From Phallusia mammillata (Eukaryota; Chordata; Ascidiacea; Phlebobranchia; Ascidiidae): DNA of 64,000 nt. The number at the start of each line of letters is the position of its first letter. Position 1 is the stretch's first letter. The translations under genes were made by a program, and so were the position numbers. Positions 10,455-23,717 of this stretch are shown one piece after another. The stretch covers positions 62,001 through 126,000 of the forward strand of contig QLIY01000262.1 of assembly GCA_003260075.1 (NCBI GenBank), given 5' to 3'. A model generated the notes under the pieces. It saw only the letters and a program-made list of their open reading frames with translations, did not search any database and was not told where the DNA came from.

Positions 10455-13400
10455 TCATGCTGGAAGCTGGGGTAGTCCAAATTCATCAACTGCTACGCCC
10501 TCCTGATAAAAAAACATGTACTTTTTGTAATTTTAAAGGTTGTTAACCATAAGCTTGTGTCAATTTTTGAATACATAGCAGACAGTTTTGAAACATAAAC
10601 ATTGTTTGTTTGTTTGTCATTTCCCTTTAACATTTACAACAAAACAACCATTTAAATTGAAAATTTGGCACTAATATGAACAATCACGTAGAAAAATCTA
10701 CTTAATATAGCACACCACCTTGTTAAGACCACAAAACAAACTTTTAGCCAGTTAATGTTTTACAAATTTACTTTAACCTTGTAGACACTTTATTCATGTG
10801 ACAGTTTAGGTTATAAAATTCTGCTTAGCCAACGGCATTTAGAACACATAAATGTCAGCCAGACAATAGCAAGTGAATGAAGTGATGACTAAATTATATC
10901 TTATGTTTACTATACTAAGGATCAGTTTATCCAAATGCCATACCAATTCCTCCAACCAAATTTGTAAACACTTGGTCACATTTAAACTTATTTTTAAAGG
11001 TTTTTGTTGTACATCAAAAGTTGTTACAAACTAAATTTTGTTTTTTTGAAGACTATTCACTTTTATCAGTACCTATGAAGACTGGAGGGAGATAGTAGGG
11101 CGCCTTATGCAGGAGGAAAATCAATAACGAGATAATCGTTTATCAATTAAGAACAGAACTTTGACAAACAGGTAAAGATAGTAATACTTTCTAGATGCAT
11201 TTTGCATGGAACATACATTAACATAAAAAGAAGTTATTTGCGTGTTGAGTATCACGTGAAAATCAAAGTAGCCCCAGCTACATTTATAACTAAATTATTT
11301 GTCCTGCTTTAGCTACAACATAAATCAAGTATGCACACATGTTTTTGAAGGCCTTTGTTTAGTCCTATAATTTATATGCTTGTAGAAGTATGACAACAAA
11401 CATATGAGACACAATAACTAGAATAGCCCAGGGACCGCACTTGTCAACACAAAGCTATGAGGGGGGGGGGGCCTAATAATGGCATCATCAGTTCCTGAAC
11501 AAACATATGAGACATAATAACTAGAATAGCCCAGGGACCGCACTTGTCAACACAAAGCTATGAATTTGAATTAAACGATAGCTTTTGTCAAGGGCCTGTT
11601 TAATTCAAAGAGGGCACCCTAAAAATAATGTTCCCTCTCAAAACATCTGAGATTTTTAGAAAAATAAAGCGTGCAATAATATAGAATAATAAAACGTGCA
11701 ATAATATAACAAAGTACAGCAGTCTATTAGACACCTTGATCAAGGAAACATGTTATTGCAGCATTAACAACATGTGAACTTACAGCATTGGTAGGAACTG
11801 ATTCTCCACCGATTTCCGAGGATGGTGCATTTGGTGCTGCCACTTCATCACCAAGGAATTCATCATCAAACAAATCATCACCCAATGCATCAAGTTCTAA
11901 AAGCACAAGATCCGTTATTATTTGATAAGCACGACATTTTTATGTTCTGTAATAAAAAAGATATGACTGCCCAACATCCAACTATGTGAAAGATACAAAG
12001 ATATTTTTCATTATGATGTTTCTTAGAAAAACATTACAGTCATAAAGCCTGCAGGAAATGTATGACATGTTGCAACCCACAACAAATTCAGTATAAATTT
12101 GTTAGGATTCCTTTTTTAGAAGATCAGTGTAAAAATTTAGGGACATTAAAGCACTACTATAACATATTTAACCTGCATCGAGATCAGCTTCATCAATATC
12201 AGGCATTCCATAACTCCTTCCCAGGGTCTCTTGAATCTCATCAGCATCTTCCAACATGTCTTCCATCTCATCTTGAAGATCCTAAAACAAAAACATTACA
12301 AAATTTCCAAGTTAAAATTTTTACCAATGAACAAGTCATTTAGTTTTCATATTTTCTTAGTTTTAACATGTCATAGGTAATTTTACCTCAATTTTGCCAA
12401 TATCAATCTTTTTGGTTTCTTTCTTCATCTGTTTCAGACCTGTTTTCATTGCTGAAACTGTTGTCTGCGTGTCTTTCATAGTTTGGATGGCATAATTTGT
12501 CTGTTCCATGTTGAAACTCTGCTGCATCATGTTACCTCGTTGTGCTTCATATCTGTAAATTAGATTTGACTTTGAATCGAATTTCCAAAAATTGCAACAA
12601 AATCACTTTATCAGAAACATGTTACACAAACTTACAACTTTTGTTATGCCCTTTACAAACAGAAAAAAAGCCATCGATGAAAACTTGAAGAGTATTACAG
12701 ACACTGACAAATTAAGAAGTCATGTTGTTGCAAACACTAATAATTCTAAACTATATTTTGCCAACAAATATTTGCAAATTGCTTCAGGCCAAGTGTAGCT
12801 CTACCCTAAGACTAAATGTTCTTAGGGTATCTGGGTAAATTGCTTGATCAACTCGGGATAAACTAAGGGAGAAGCAGCTGATGATTGCCTATCAGGGAGA
12901 ACTGTAATCATGTATAAAGGAACTTACAAACTTTAAAATAGACAATGAAAATTATTAACTGCCTCCATACTTTTTCTTTTGTTTTAGAATCATTAAAGCT
13001 TTTTGTTTGACAGCATTTTTCTGTGGTCCATTTCTCATCTTCTTCATTTGATTTTTGTATTTTAACAAATCTGCATCAAGTTTTGCTATTTTCTTGTCCA
13101 CAGAGTCTGTTCTGTCATCAATCTGTACATAAGACAGTATGTAACTGATAATAGTTAAAGCTGTAATTAAGCAAATCAAATTAACACTCAATTTCATCAT
13201 CATTGATATCGCCTTTCAAGTGTACTTGGGTTGTTATTTTCATCATTAAACTTATGAACAGATCCGTATATAGTGTACCACATAAAATGTTATTGTAAAT
13301 GTCTGCTTATATTGTTTTTGTCTCAAAAAACTGTTGGCTTCATTGCGAAGTATGTTAGATGTAAAACACTTACATTTAGACAGGAATATACTTACATTTG

Positions 13401-13464
13401 ATATGCAATCATTCAGATTGGGAGGAGGTGCCTTGCCTTTAGACCTTCCAAAAATTCTGTCCAT
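10455..13464 (-). CDS. CHMP5: CHMP5, ESCRT-III charged multivesicular body protein 5
   Basis: ESCRT-III accessory subunit of the VPS60 class, acting at endosomal membranes in multivesicular-body sorting and membrane scission with VPS4/LIP5. Six exons: 13464-13396, 13122-12971, 12552-12387, 12281-12173, 11896-11784 and 10502-10455, giving 657 bp and 218 residues against 219 in human. It begins [20 protein letters not shown] (conserved APPP segment), has the basic helix-1 region [32 protein letters not shown], the acidic stretch [12 protein letters not shown], and ends [13 protein letters not shown]. The donor of exon 2 is GTATGG within the codon run KKKY; using it restores the family sequence KKKYEAQRGN. 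All joins are GT-AG and in frame. It lies about 700 bp downstream of a trefoil gene on the same strand. Confidence 0.95.
11395..11563. repeat. 66-bp segment duplicated around a G10 run
   Basis: Copies 11395-11460 and 11498-11563 differ by one base. A G run (11461-11471) and about 26 bases of other sequence separate them. Located between CHMP5 exons 5 and 6. Confidence 0.8.
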
Positions 13465-14173
13465 CTTACTCTTTAGGTTTAGTACAAATACAATAAAAAT
13501 AGCAGTAAATCTGCGAAAAGAAACTCTTAGCTTCTAACAAACAAACGTAATTTATAAACTAATAACACTATCACTAAGTTATTATCAAATGTTCTTTAGC
13601 TTTTTTTCAGATATAACTGCAACGTTTAAGTGTTTTACTGACTGTCCACTGGCCCGTTCACGCTTGAGCTAAACACAAAAAGATACTAAAGTTTTGCCCC
13701 AAACAGTACCCAGCTACAACTGTGAACAATAAAGGGTAAACAGTGATCGTTCAAGCATGACCCAATGTTCACGTGATTTTAGATCACGCAGGTTGTGACG
13801 TCACGTAGAGCACATGACAAATCGTGTGTGTCTGTATGAATCGACGTTTCGTGATCAACTGTGTGAATATAATCTCGGCGTGTGTTTACCCTTGTACTAA
13901 GCTAAGAGGATAAATGTTGACAAGTTGCAAAAAAGTAATATTTTATTACCAATGCGCAGTGCAAGTATAAGAAAAAGGGCAAAAAATAAAAATATTATGA
14001 TTCAAAATGCATGCGAAATACAGAAAAAATGGCAAACGCTCGCGAAAAGCGCAGGAACCGGCCAAAAATAAAGTAGCTTTGTTTTGACAAAAAAGTGATA
14101 GAATGGTGTCTCATCTTTGTACATTTGGCGACGGCTTGCATGAAAAATGTCAATTGTCCGGAATTTTAGTCTG
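13465..14173. other. Spacer between CHMP5 and trefoil gene
   Basis: No coding exon recognised. It should hold the CHMP5 promoter and 5' UTR (minus strand) and the 3' UTR of the trefoil gene. No core promoter motif stands out. Confidence 0.5.
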
Positions 14174-15522
14174 TTATCGCGATGCATCCTCTGCAAAGAA
14201 GTACGTTTTGGTTATTTTATGTGAAATTAAAATAAAAAAGGTTACGTGTAGCCTATGTGCAGGCTGCTAGTGTCAAATTTTTATTTGAATATTTTTATGT
14301 CGGTGAATATAAACGTACACGACCGGACATCGGATATCGCAGCCCCATATGTGGTGTGATTGATATATGACTACACGTCCAATAAGAAAAATCTTTTAGG
14401 TGAAATTTTGTTCTACATCGAACCTACATTTAAATACTTGCTACAAAAGTGGCTTACTCGGCAAAAAGCACTTTGTTTTTTCGTCTCCAAACTGAGGGAA
14501 CCAACAACACGATCTCGCAAAACACGAATCCATGTCGGTAATATCATCTCCACACGAAACATGAATTCCAAACGTTAATAGATCACATCCGTAACTTGAT
14601 GATGTCTGTAATAAAAGTATGATGTACCTGTACTATATATAGTAGTGCGATTAGTAGATAAGCCAAATGTTTAATGTAGTTTAGGCCTATACGGCACATA
14701 TTCCCAGTCTTTTTGCTTTTCCAGAAATAAGACTTTACATCAAAGTTTCGCAATTCACAGGCATTTGCTTACTTTCTAGAGAAGCGTAGTGACGACTTCG
14801 CGTGACGTCATCATTGCAACACTTGGAACACAAAGGTTTTCGTACGAGCCAAACAGTGGTTTTACACAACACAATATTTGTGTTTTATTGTCATTTTAGT
14901 TCTGTGGGCTTTAGGATGCCTCGGCCTTTGCCAGTATGCCAATGAATTACTGACTTAACTTTGTCTTTTTAAATGGGAAAAACGATAATGTTTTAAAAAT
15001 CATAATAGCTGCCGCAAATTTAGTTATGGCGAAAATTGTGTGGTACCTCATTAAACAGAAAAGACACGTTTTACTTTGTGTTCGTGAAAGATTCGGTTTC
15101 GGCCGAATCGCAACAAATTATTCCTTCGAAACCGAATATTTGGTACAACACTACTTCCACACTTTTGCCGACTTACATTTATCTTAATGCATGTCAAATA
15201 TATCCCTTGGGCGTGCGTATGCGTCAGGTTACCCCAAAACGCAAATCAACATGAAAAAATACATCAACGATTCTTGTACGACACAGTTGTTGTTTCCACA
15301 AGATATAAGTGCGGTAGAACTCAATACCTGTGGAGTGGGGAAAGATGAGGCATTTTCCGAGGTTTCGTCGACTTTAGAAATGCCTGCTTGCTGGCTTTGC
15401 TGTTGTTCTTGTTGAAGACGAGCCATATCTCGAGTATAGGACATCCAGTACACTATAACACACAAAAAGCCGTTTGTTATACCGAAAGGAAACAAACTAT
15501 GATGGTGGTAAATTAGTTTCAT
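14174..15522 (-). CDS. Small type II membrane protein with one trefoil (P-type) domain
   Basis: Three exons: 15522-15328, 14605-14458 and 14190-14174, in phases 0 and 1, for 119 residues. The start MKLIYHHHSLFPFGITNGFL leads into an uncharged segment (about residues 10-27, FPFGITNGFLCVIVYW), which I read as a signal anchor. A Gln-rich stretch (ARLQQEQQQSQQ) follows, then in exon 2 a full trefoil domain at about residues 72-112: its six cysteines fall as C..SC, DSCFARSCCW and KCF. Trefoil domains are secreted or luminal, which fits type II topology with the domain outside. The last exon adds only five residues (KDASR). I do not know a named orthologue; sucrase-isomaltase also combines a signal anchor and a trefoil but continues into GH31 domains, and none are present. 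An upstream in-frame ATG at 15558 is an alternative start. Confidence 0.6.
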
Positions 15523-15843
15523 AATTCTAATTGTAAAGTAATCACAAATTCCAAACAATTGTATTTCATGTTTCCATTTTTATTTTATACCACTAATTTA
15601 AGTTGCAAATTAACTTTCTTTCAACAACTTTTGTGTCGCAAAATTAATGCGCCGCATGTTTGAGAAGTTTGAGAACCACTGGTTTATTGGTTTCATAAAA
15701 CGCTTTTAATGCGTTTAAGAAAGAGAGGTGTTGCTAAAAACAAAAAGTGATGTAGTGCTGCAAGAACGCCCCATAGCGCCCCCGAATGAAAAAAAGAATA
15801 ATATATATTACAATTTTTACATCTGGTAGGTATAAATACTTAC

Positions 15844-16223
15844 TTGCATAAATATTTGTTGTGCTCAAAGGCTTAATACAGTGTTCATGATCACCATCAT
15901 CGTCCGAAAATCCGATCGTATTCGACAAAATGTATGACGTCAGTTTGTTGTGAGGCATGTTTAGTCGGTCCAAAACGACTGCAAACGAAAAAAAGTTTTA
16001 CTTTATGACTTGAAAAACTTTTAATAGCAGAATTGTTTTTGCTGCAAGCCTTTTAAATTTTTTAGCTGGGACATATCTTTCCTACATCTTTTAACTGTAA
16101 AATGAGGGTAGAGTGTTTAACTAGCATTTTTATATGTAGGCTATTGCTGAAAGGCATAATATCAAATTTATGGAGCCCTTCTGGCAATTGTATGTTTATT
16201 CCGACGTTTCGACGTCCTATACA

Positions 16224-16306
<83 letters not shown>

Positions 16307-19300
16307 GTACATTGCACGATAAACAAAGGAAAAAGAATTATACGCAAGCACGTCACACTCACAGCGCAACGAAAGCAATGCGCGATAACGAATGATTGGG
16401 TCAGAAATCTTTTGAGCAGGTGCCTGTGGAGCGGAATAGAAATACAATTGCCAGAAGAGCTCTGTAAATTTGTTAGCATTTTTACATGATAAAACTTACT
16501 AGTTTCCATGGAAGACCTCCAACAACATCCTAAGCTTAAGCAAGTAGCTTCAGAATCAACCTTTTGCAACTCTGATGTGTAACAAGGAATGGGGTAGTTG
16601 ATACCGGTTTGAAATAGGCGTTGTTGAAGACAGACATCGTCTAATAAAAAACGTGCAATCAATAGTCTTGACATTGATTTTTATTTGCGCTATAACAGTG
16701 ATCGGCAACCACCGGTCCACAAGGATTTGTTACCGGGTCGTATATTCTTTCATATTAAATGCTGGAAACATTTTGCCGGTGCATCCCGGGGATGGTAAAG
16801 TAATTTATCCGTTTTTATTGCTGAATATTTCTAGTTTTTTGACGGCCGGTCCGTGATCAAATTTTAGTTTAGAAAACGGTCCGCAGTGCAAAAAAGGTTG
16901 CCGACCACTGCGCTACAGTATCAGTGTCATTTGTTCTCTGGAAAAGAGTAATAAACTAATGACAGGAGCGGGATTCGAACCCGCGCCTCCAGGGGAGACT
17001 GCGACCTGAACGCAGCGGCTTAGACCACTCGGCCATCCTGCCCTTACTGCAAGTATCCTGACAAGCTTAGATAGTAAAAAAAAACATTGCTGCACCGATT
17101 TAGCAGTCGAAAGGGTAAAAATATGAAAACTAAAAAAATAATTACTGAAATGTTAACAAGAAAACCCAACTCTACTGTTTCTAATGATAAGATGACCATA
17201 GCTTACTATTTGAAGTGAGTAGGTTGATGACATTTCGTCCTTTTCCACTGATTGCTGGTGGTTTTCCTCCTGTGCATAAAGATTGCGCTTATAAAGGGGA
17301 AAAAATTTGTTTCTTAATTATCTTTTACATGACAAAAAATTGTGCATTTTATGCACGTTTTGCACATCTAGGATACCAACGCTGTTGTTGACTAAGCGGA
17401 ACAGTCAAACAAATGAGTCCCAAAATTTTGTTTTGTATTCGGTTAGAGGTCTGCAGTTTTTAAATAAAAAAGCCTCAGGTTACATCATGATCCTCATACA
17501 CTTGTTAGGTTCTATTAATCTTTTTAGTTTTAATAATTTCAACTGATCAAAAACATTACTGCCAAGGTACTGGTGTATATAGAATACAATTTCAACTGGT
17601 AGTTAGACTACACCCGCGTATACCATCATGCCTTTGTAACGGCATGCTTTTTTATTTTTTTAAAAGCATCGCTAGCTTTGTTGTCATAAAATATACAAAC
17701 CACTTTCTACAAAGAGTTACTTCGAAAAGCAACATTAAGGTGAATCGGGTAAACATTGAAAATAGTTAATATGTTGTTGGCAATCGCAATCACTCATGGT
17801 GCCACTGTAGCCGGTACGTACGAGCAATAGTGGGCACTTCTGCCGTTTTACTGTATTTCGAACACACAAAACTGTACAGGTAATGAAATGCGTGATGGAC
17901 GCATGGTTACAATGGGATTTTTTACATCTTATAGAATGTTTCAGGATGAATACAGTACGTAATTTATGCCTACATGTACACATCTATTTGACATTGTAAG
18001 TATATGTGTCACGTTCAGTGGTGGGATTCAGCCGGTTCGCATCAGTTTTATTGAACCTTCTCACGAAATTACATGAGATCAGCGAACCGGTTAGCATTAC
18101 TGGTTACTGTCATTGTACTTTTTGTAACAAAACCGGCTGAATAATATGACTTTTGTGACAGAACCGGCTGACAAAAAATTTGAATTCCACCACTGGTCAT
18201 ATTGTGCCCTCTTGCAAAAATCTACCGGCGCCCACTCAATCGCTGGGCTTACCCTGGCTCCCAGCTGAGATTCCGGGGGCGGAAAGCATCCCACGTTCAA
18301 TATCTTTTACGGAAGGAAGTGGCTTCTTTGCTGCCTCCTCAGCCTATACAGGACGTTTGGTTAACGGCTGTGCTATACCAATGAAATATTATATACTGCT
18401 ACAGTGCCACTGCCATGTGTTATAAGAAATCTAAATTTACACGGTTAAGAATAATTAAACCGTTGATCAGAAATCAACGATTCGTGAACTCAAATTGGTA
18501 ATGCTTTCATTTTTACCAGCTAATGAGCAAAAATTTTGTCCAGAATGTTAATACGAGCAAGATCAGAATATCTATTTGTCAAACGCTTAGTTTATTTCTT
18601 TAAATCTTTAATGCCACATTTTAATTGGGTTTTAATTTAGTACCATCCAGGTCTCTATAAGGTCGTTTTCCACCTAATTAGAAATGGGGCGATTCTAATG
18701 CAACAGTTTAGCCACCAGAAAACGTTTAGTGTCATAAACAAGGTCAAGTAAACTTACCACTTTCAAGGCCCGACAAGTGACTTTCCATTTTTTATCTTCC
18801 AATCCCATTTCGTCAACAAGTTTGCAAAGTGTTTTTAAGTAGTCAGTTTTTTCTTCTTCTGTCTTTGGCACAAAGTCATCCACCTTTTTACAAATTGTTT
18901 GAAATCGAAACATTTTGTTTACAATATGGTTGAACAGTTTCAAATAAAACATTATTTTTATTGTACTTTTTTAGTGTTTTTACAGATGTACAAAGAACGA
19001 GACAATTTAAATAGAAACGATTTATCGATTTTGGATTTGAAGCGTACCTGTGCTTTTGACCATAATGGTGACAATCTGAATTTTTAACTTATACAACCGA
19101 ACAAATACATTATCAACTGGGTTTTAACCAGAGTTGTAAACGGGCCTGAAATTGGAGCCCGAAACCCGTCCCGAACCTGAATCGTTTTTGGGAAGCCGTT
19201 AATCCCGAAAGTTTGCTTGACAGGCCTTAACATTGAAGCCTAAGGAAAAACAAACACAATAGACAAGTGGTCTTGAACAAAGCGTTTTAGGGCTGTTTGA

Positions 19301-22300
19301 CATTTAGGCCCGGTCCCGCAAACTGGCTACCTAGCTAGATAAATTTCTTCAAAAAATACTGACACAGAGTGTAAACTGTAAAGTCAGGCCTGAATCAGGC
19401 CCGTCTTTTTTTAAACAAACAAACAAACAAACAAACCCGAAACAGGCCCGAACCCGAACCCTGCCCGAAAAGCCCGGCCCGACTTACAACTCTGGTTTAA
19501 ACATTTATGAATACACACCGGTTTTTGGCTTTTCTTTGCAATCGGTTGAGAGGCGATGTGAGCTGTCGAGTCGGTGTGTCCTTGCTGGCCTGTGATTGGC
19601 TGTTGCCTTGTGACACCCCTGTGCTGATTGGTTGGTTTTATTGACATTCCGTGAATAATAGAAAGTTTGCAAAGCTTGGCTTCTCCCAGCATGCAGAAAA
19701 CCAAATTTCGACTCCAGACTTGTTGAGCAAGAGGATTTACCGTTTTTATATTTGTAGCCTATGGAACAAAAAATAAACTTACTAAACAATACATACATTT
19801 ACTATCTTATTTATTGGATTGTAAGACTTTGCCTAAAATTTTTTACCCTATACTTTGTGGGGCTTACAATGGATTAAATACGGTAAATTTAGAAAAATAA
19901 TAAATTTAACATGAAAAATCACTTAAATTTCACAAAACCAGTTAACTTTACCCAAGCGTATTTTTTAAAGAACAACAAATGTACAATGAAACAAATAAAC
20001 TACGCAAATTTAAAATGCACTTTTTGTGAACTGTTTAGGATTTAGATTAACGAAATAAACGGTATGCATAGCTTTAAAAACTATGTCTGTTATTGTGATT
20101 CATTAATAGCGTAATGATAAGTTAAGTACAGTTTACTTACTGTATTGTAAGTCACCAAATCTGAGTCTTTTACTGGTGGATTTATCATCCTGTTAGACGC
20201 TGGTGTTGAGGTGGGAACAAAAAATACCGAAGGTTTTCTAAAAAATACAAGACACATATTATAATAAAGGTAGCAACGTTTGCATCCGCCTTTAGTTTAT
20301 AAAGTCGCCACATTTTAATGTTAACCGTGAACAAGACGATTAGCCAAATTCAGCTTTAGCCAAAAATAAAGGATTGATCAAATTGACTGTTTGCAAAGTT
20401 GTTGATTTATAATTTTGATCTCTCTTTCTTTCTGTGTTTTGTTTAAGTGGACAAAAAGTAACTCACGGTGTTGTGCTGATCCAATTGACGACTGGATTTG
20501 TTGAAAAAGCGATGGATTGATAGGGTAGTGGAGAAATGGTAGTAGGTAAAATGTAAGGTTCCTTTTGTTCAGGCCAAGACCACGGTAAAAACATGGGGTC
20601 CGGTTCGTTGGACATTCCGGTTTTCACACTAGATTTGTCTTCAATCTTAACGGAATTTGGAAAAAGGGGTGGAATCGTAGTTGAACGGTGTTGGAATGAA
20701 ATTTCTCGGTCTGTATGGCCAAGGTCCTTTGCTTGCATCTGATCTTGGTTTACTTTCTCGTTAGAAGCTGAAATGGAGGTCATTGGAGCAATTGAACTTC
20801 TTACTGGGTGGTGTGTGCTACTTGAAACCTCACCAGTTGGCCTGACAGCAACCGAAAGTTGAGGAAATGTAGTTTGATGTCCGCCAAACATAGATAGGTC
20901 TTGACTTGATTGGGGTCGAGTATGGGATACTGGATTGTGACCGCTAGTGGGCACGAAGTCTGGAAAAAGTGTTGAGACAGTAACTTGAAATCGGGAACCT
21001 GACAACGTTGTTGGTACTACGGTTGTTGATTGTACTGCTTCTGTTGAAGTGGTTGCTTGTACTGCTTCGGTTGTGGTTGTTGATTGTACTGCTTCTGTTG
21101 TGGTGGCGACTGGTACTGCTTCTGTTGTGGTTGTCGCTTGCACTGCTTCAGTTGATGTGGTTGTTGCTTGTACTGCTTCGGTTGTGGTTGTTAATTGTAC
21201 TGCTTCTGTTGTAGTGGCTACTGGTACTGCTTCTGTTGTGGTTGTTGCTTGTACCGCGTCTGTTGATGTTGTTGCCTGTACTACTTTAGTTGGTGTTGTT
21301 GCTTGTGTTGTGGTATATTCTGTAGCCGCAATGTCTTGGAAAGCCGCTGCATCAGTCGCGTTAGAAACACTTGTATTTGCTGCCACAAGTGGGGTTGTTG
21401 ACGTTGTAATGTTATTTATGACAGGAATTTCAGTGGATGTGATTAAAACAGATGAAGTCATCGTTGCTGCCCCTTCTTGAGCCGATACTGCTGCTCCTAT
21501 TTTCTTTGATGATTTAGTAGTTTCTGAAAAAAATATAACTTTCATATAGCGGACACGCGAGCTTTGTGTACATGTACATTGTGTACAAACAAATACATAA
21601 ATATACGAAAGTACCACCGTTCACTCGTTATCAGTGTACAGTGTCCTATAGGTTTGTCATATTTACAAGGGAACCGCTGCTAAATTATTTTCAAAAGAGT
21701 CCAAATTAAGTCAAACACCGTAAGTATTTTAAAATCCAAATAAACAAACTAATACACGCAGAAAATCAGACACGGGTTCCGTTACAAAAATGTTTTCAGC
21801 ATCACGTTAAAAGCGTACAATCTAATAAGGATCGTTTAAAATTGATGTCCGTATGCAACTTACTCATGTCATAGCACATCCCAGATCCAACAGTCTCATC
21901 CCAGCAACATTCAGCACGAATACAAGATGCTTTCTCACGTGTCACATTTGGATTGGTCGCTGCTGCTAAACATGTGACTCGTTGCTTGACATCAATCGCG
22001 AGGCATTTAGGATTGTCACAGATTCCTACTGCAAAATAGACAAGTAGCCTATTAAGGCGGCTCAGTTTAAGTAGGCGTTTACCTTTATGTGTTTTTACCG
22101 ATTAAATTGGTAAATTAAGATACAAAACAGAGTATGATTGTAAAAAAGCAAAAGGGGGGGGGGGTAGCCTATTAGGGCGGCTCAGTTTAAGTGGGCGTTT
22201 TACCTTTATGTGTTTTTACCGATTAGATTGGTAAATTAAGATACAAAACAGAGTATGATTGTAAAAAAGCAAAATTCGGTGTACTTGTCACTTAAGTGTA

Positions 22301-23672
22301 CAACTTTGCTTTATTCCGAACAAAAGTCGCATTATGCCATAGGCGGCGTGTTGCAAAAAAATGCAAAGTGCCGAAATGACATCACAGTCCCATGTGACGT
22401 AAGTGCATGTGGTATTTGTCAACGGAAAAATTAAAACATTAAAATCAGGTTTTCAAACAACGCTATACGCAAAACACTCGCACTGGTAGGCTACAGGGTG
22501 TAGATGAAAGTCTTGGGTTCGGTTTAAATGACTAGTGTGGCTTTAATTAGTACGTCTTAACAATAGCCACTAGTTTTTCACTGACAGTTGTACAGTAAAA
22601 AAAGATGAACTGGTATCTGCAAATTTTGTATCTACAGATACTTGCCGTGTAACTGTGTTTTAGCTTCATGAGGTTTTTGTTTTTCGATATACATCACACA
22701 AAACAATACTTACCAAAAAAGCCAAAGAAAGGTATGATGCTACCAAAACGTTCGCCTCGTATCTGCGCAACGCATTTGAAAATTGTCGAATGTCACTTAC
22801 TTTCTTTTCTGTAACATCTTTTATCATCAGCAACGCTTTCGTCGTCATCCCAACAACATTTCTTCCGAATACATTTCGATTTGATTGTCCCTGTGTATGT
22901 GCACCTGTAAAATAGTTTCAACCGTTGATAAACAAATGCGCAAGTAACAGCTCAAATCCATTACTAGTAAAAGAAAATAGAAATACTAAACCTGGCATTG
23001 AAGCAAAAAGATTCGAATCTAGCAGTTCCAGGCATTTAAAATGAAGTGAACCCAAATTTCAATGTTACATTCCTATTGTTTAAAAGCGATTTAATGTTCA
23101 AATTTATAGACTAGCAGTATCCTTTACTTAGCGGATAAAAATTTTAAAATCTTCATTTGTAGTTCTATTTGAAAACAAAACGCCCAACCGGATACGGACG
23201 TTTAAAGAGAATGACAAATAGTTAAACCATAATAATATCCACAAATAGACACATCTATTAGAAATGTATCCGACTAGGAATACCGACCCAGTATATATGA
23301 CAAACTATGACACAATTATAGACAATATACTTCATGCAATAGGGGGGGGGGGACTAGCAGTATCCTTTACTTGGTGGATAAAAATTTTAAAATCTTCATT
23401 TGTAGTTCTATTTAAAAACAAAACGCCCAACCGGACACGGACGTTTAAAGAGAATGTCAAATAGTTAAACCATAATAATATCCACAAATAGACACATCTA
23501 TTAGGAATGTATCCGACTAGGAATACCGACCCAGTATATATGACAAACTATATGACAATATATACTTCAAGCAATAAAATTTCGAACAACCGTGCACAAC
23601 AGGAGTTTCACATTTTTTGTCAGTCGGTTCTATCACAAAATTCATATTTTTCAGCCGGTTCTGTTACAAAAA

Positions 23673-23717
<45 letters not shown>

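Noticed and set aside
16102-16674. Open frames with poly-Gly or poly-Pro stretches over the G80 run (also around 23507-23940)
   Set aside because: The homopolymer gives an open frame by itself; the surrounding residues match no family and the run is probably filler. Only the trefoil exon at 16640-16500 within this span is kept.
21008-21480. Plus-strand open frames of repeated VVVACTASV or Leu-rich residues
   Set aside because: They are antisense shadows of the Thr-rich minus-strand exon; the minus strand has splice sites and domain context.
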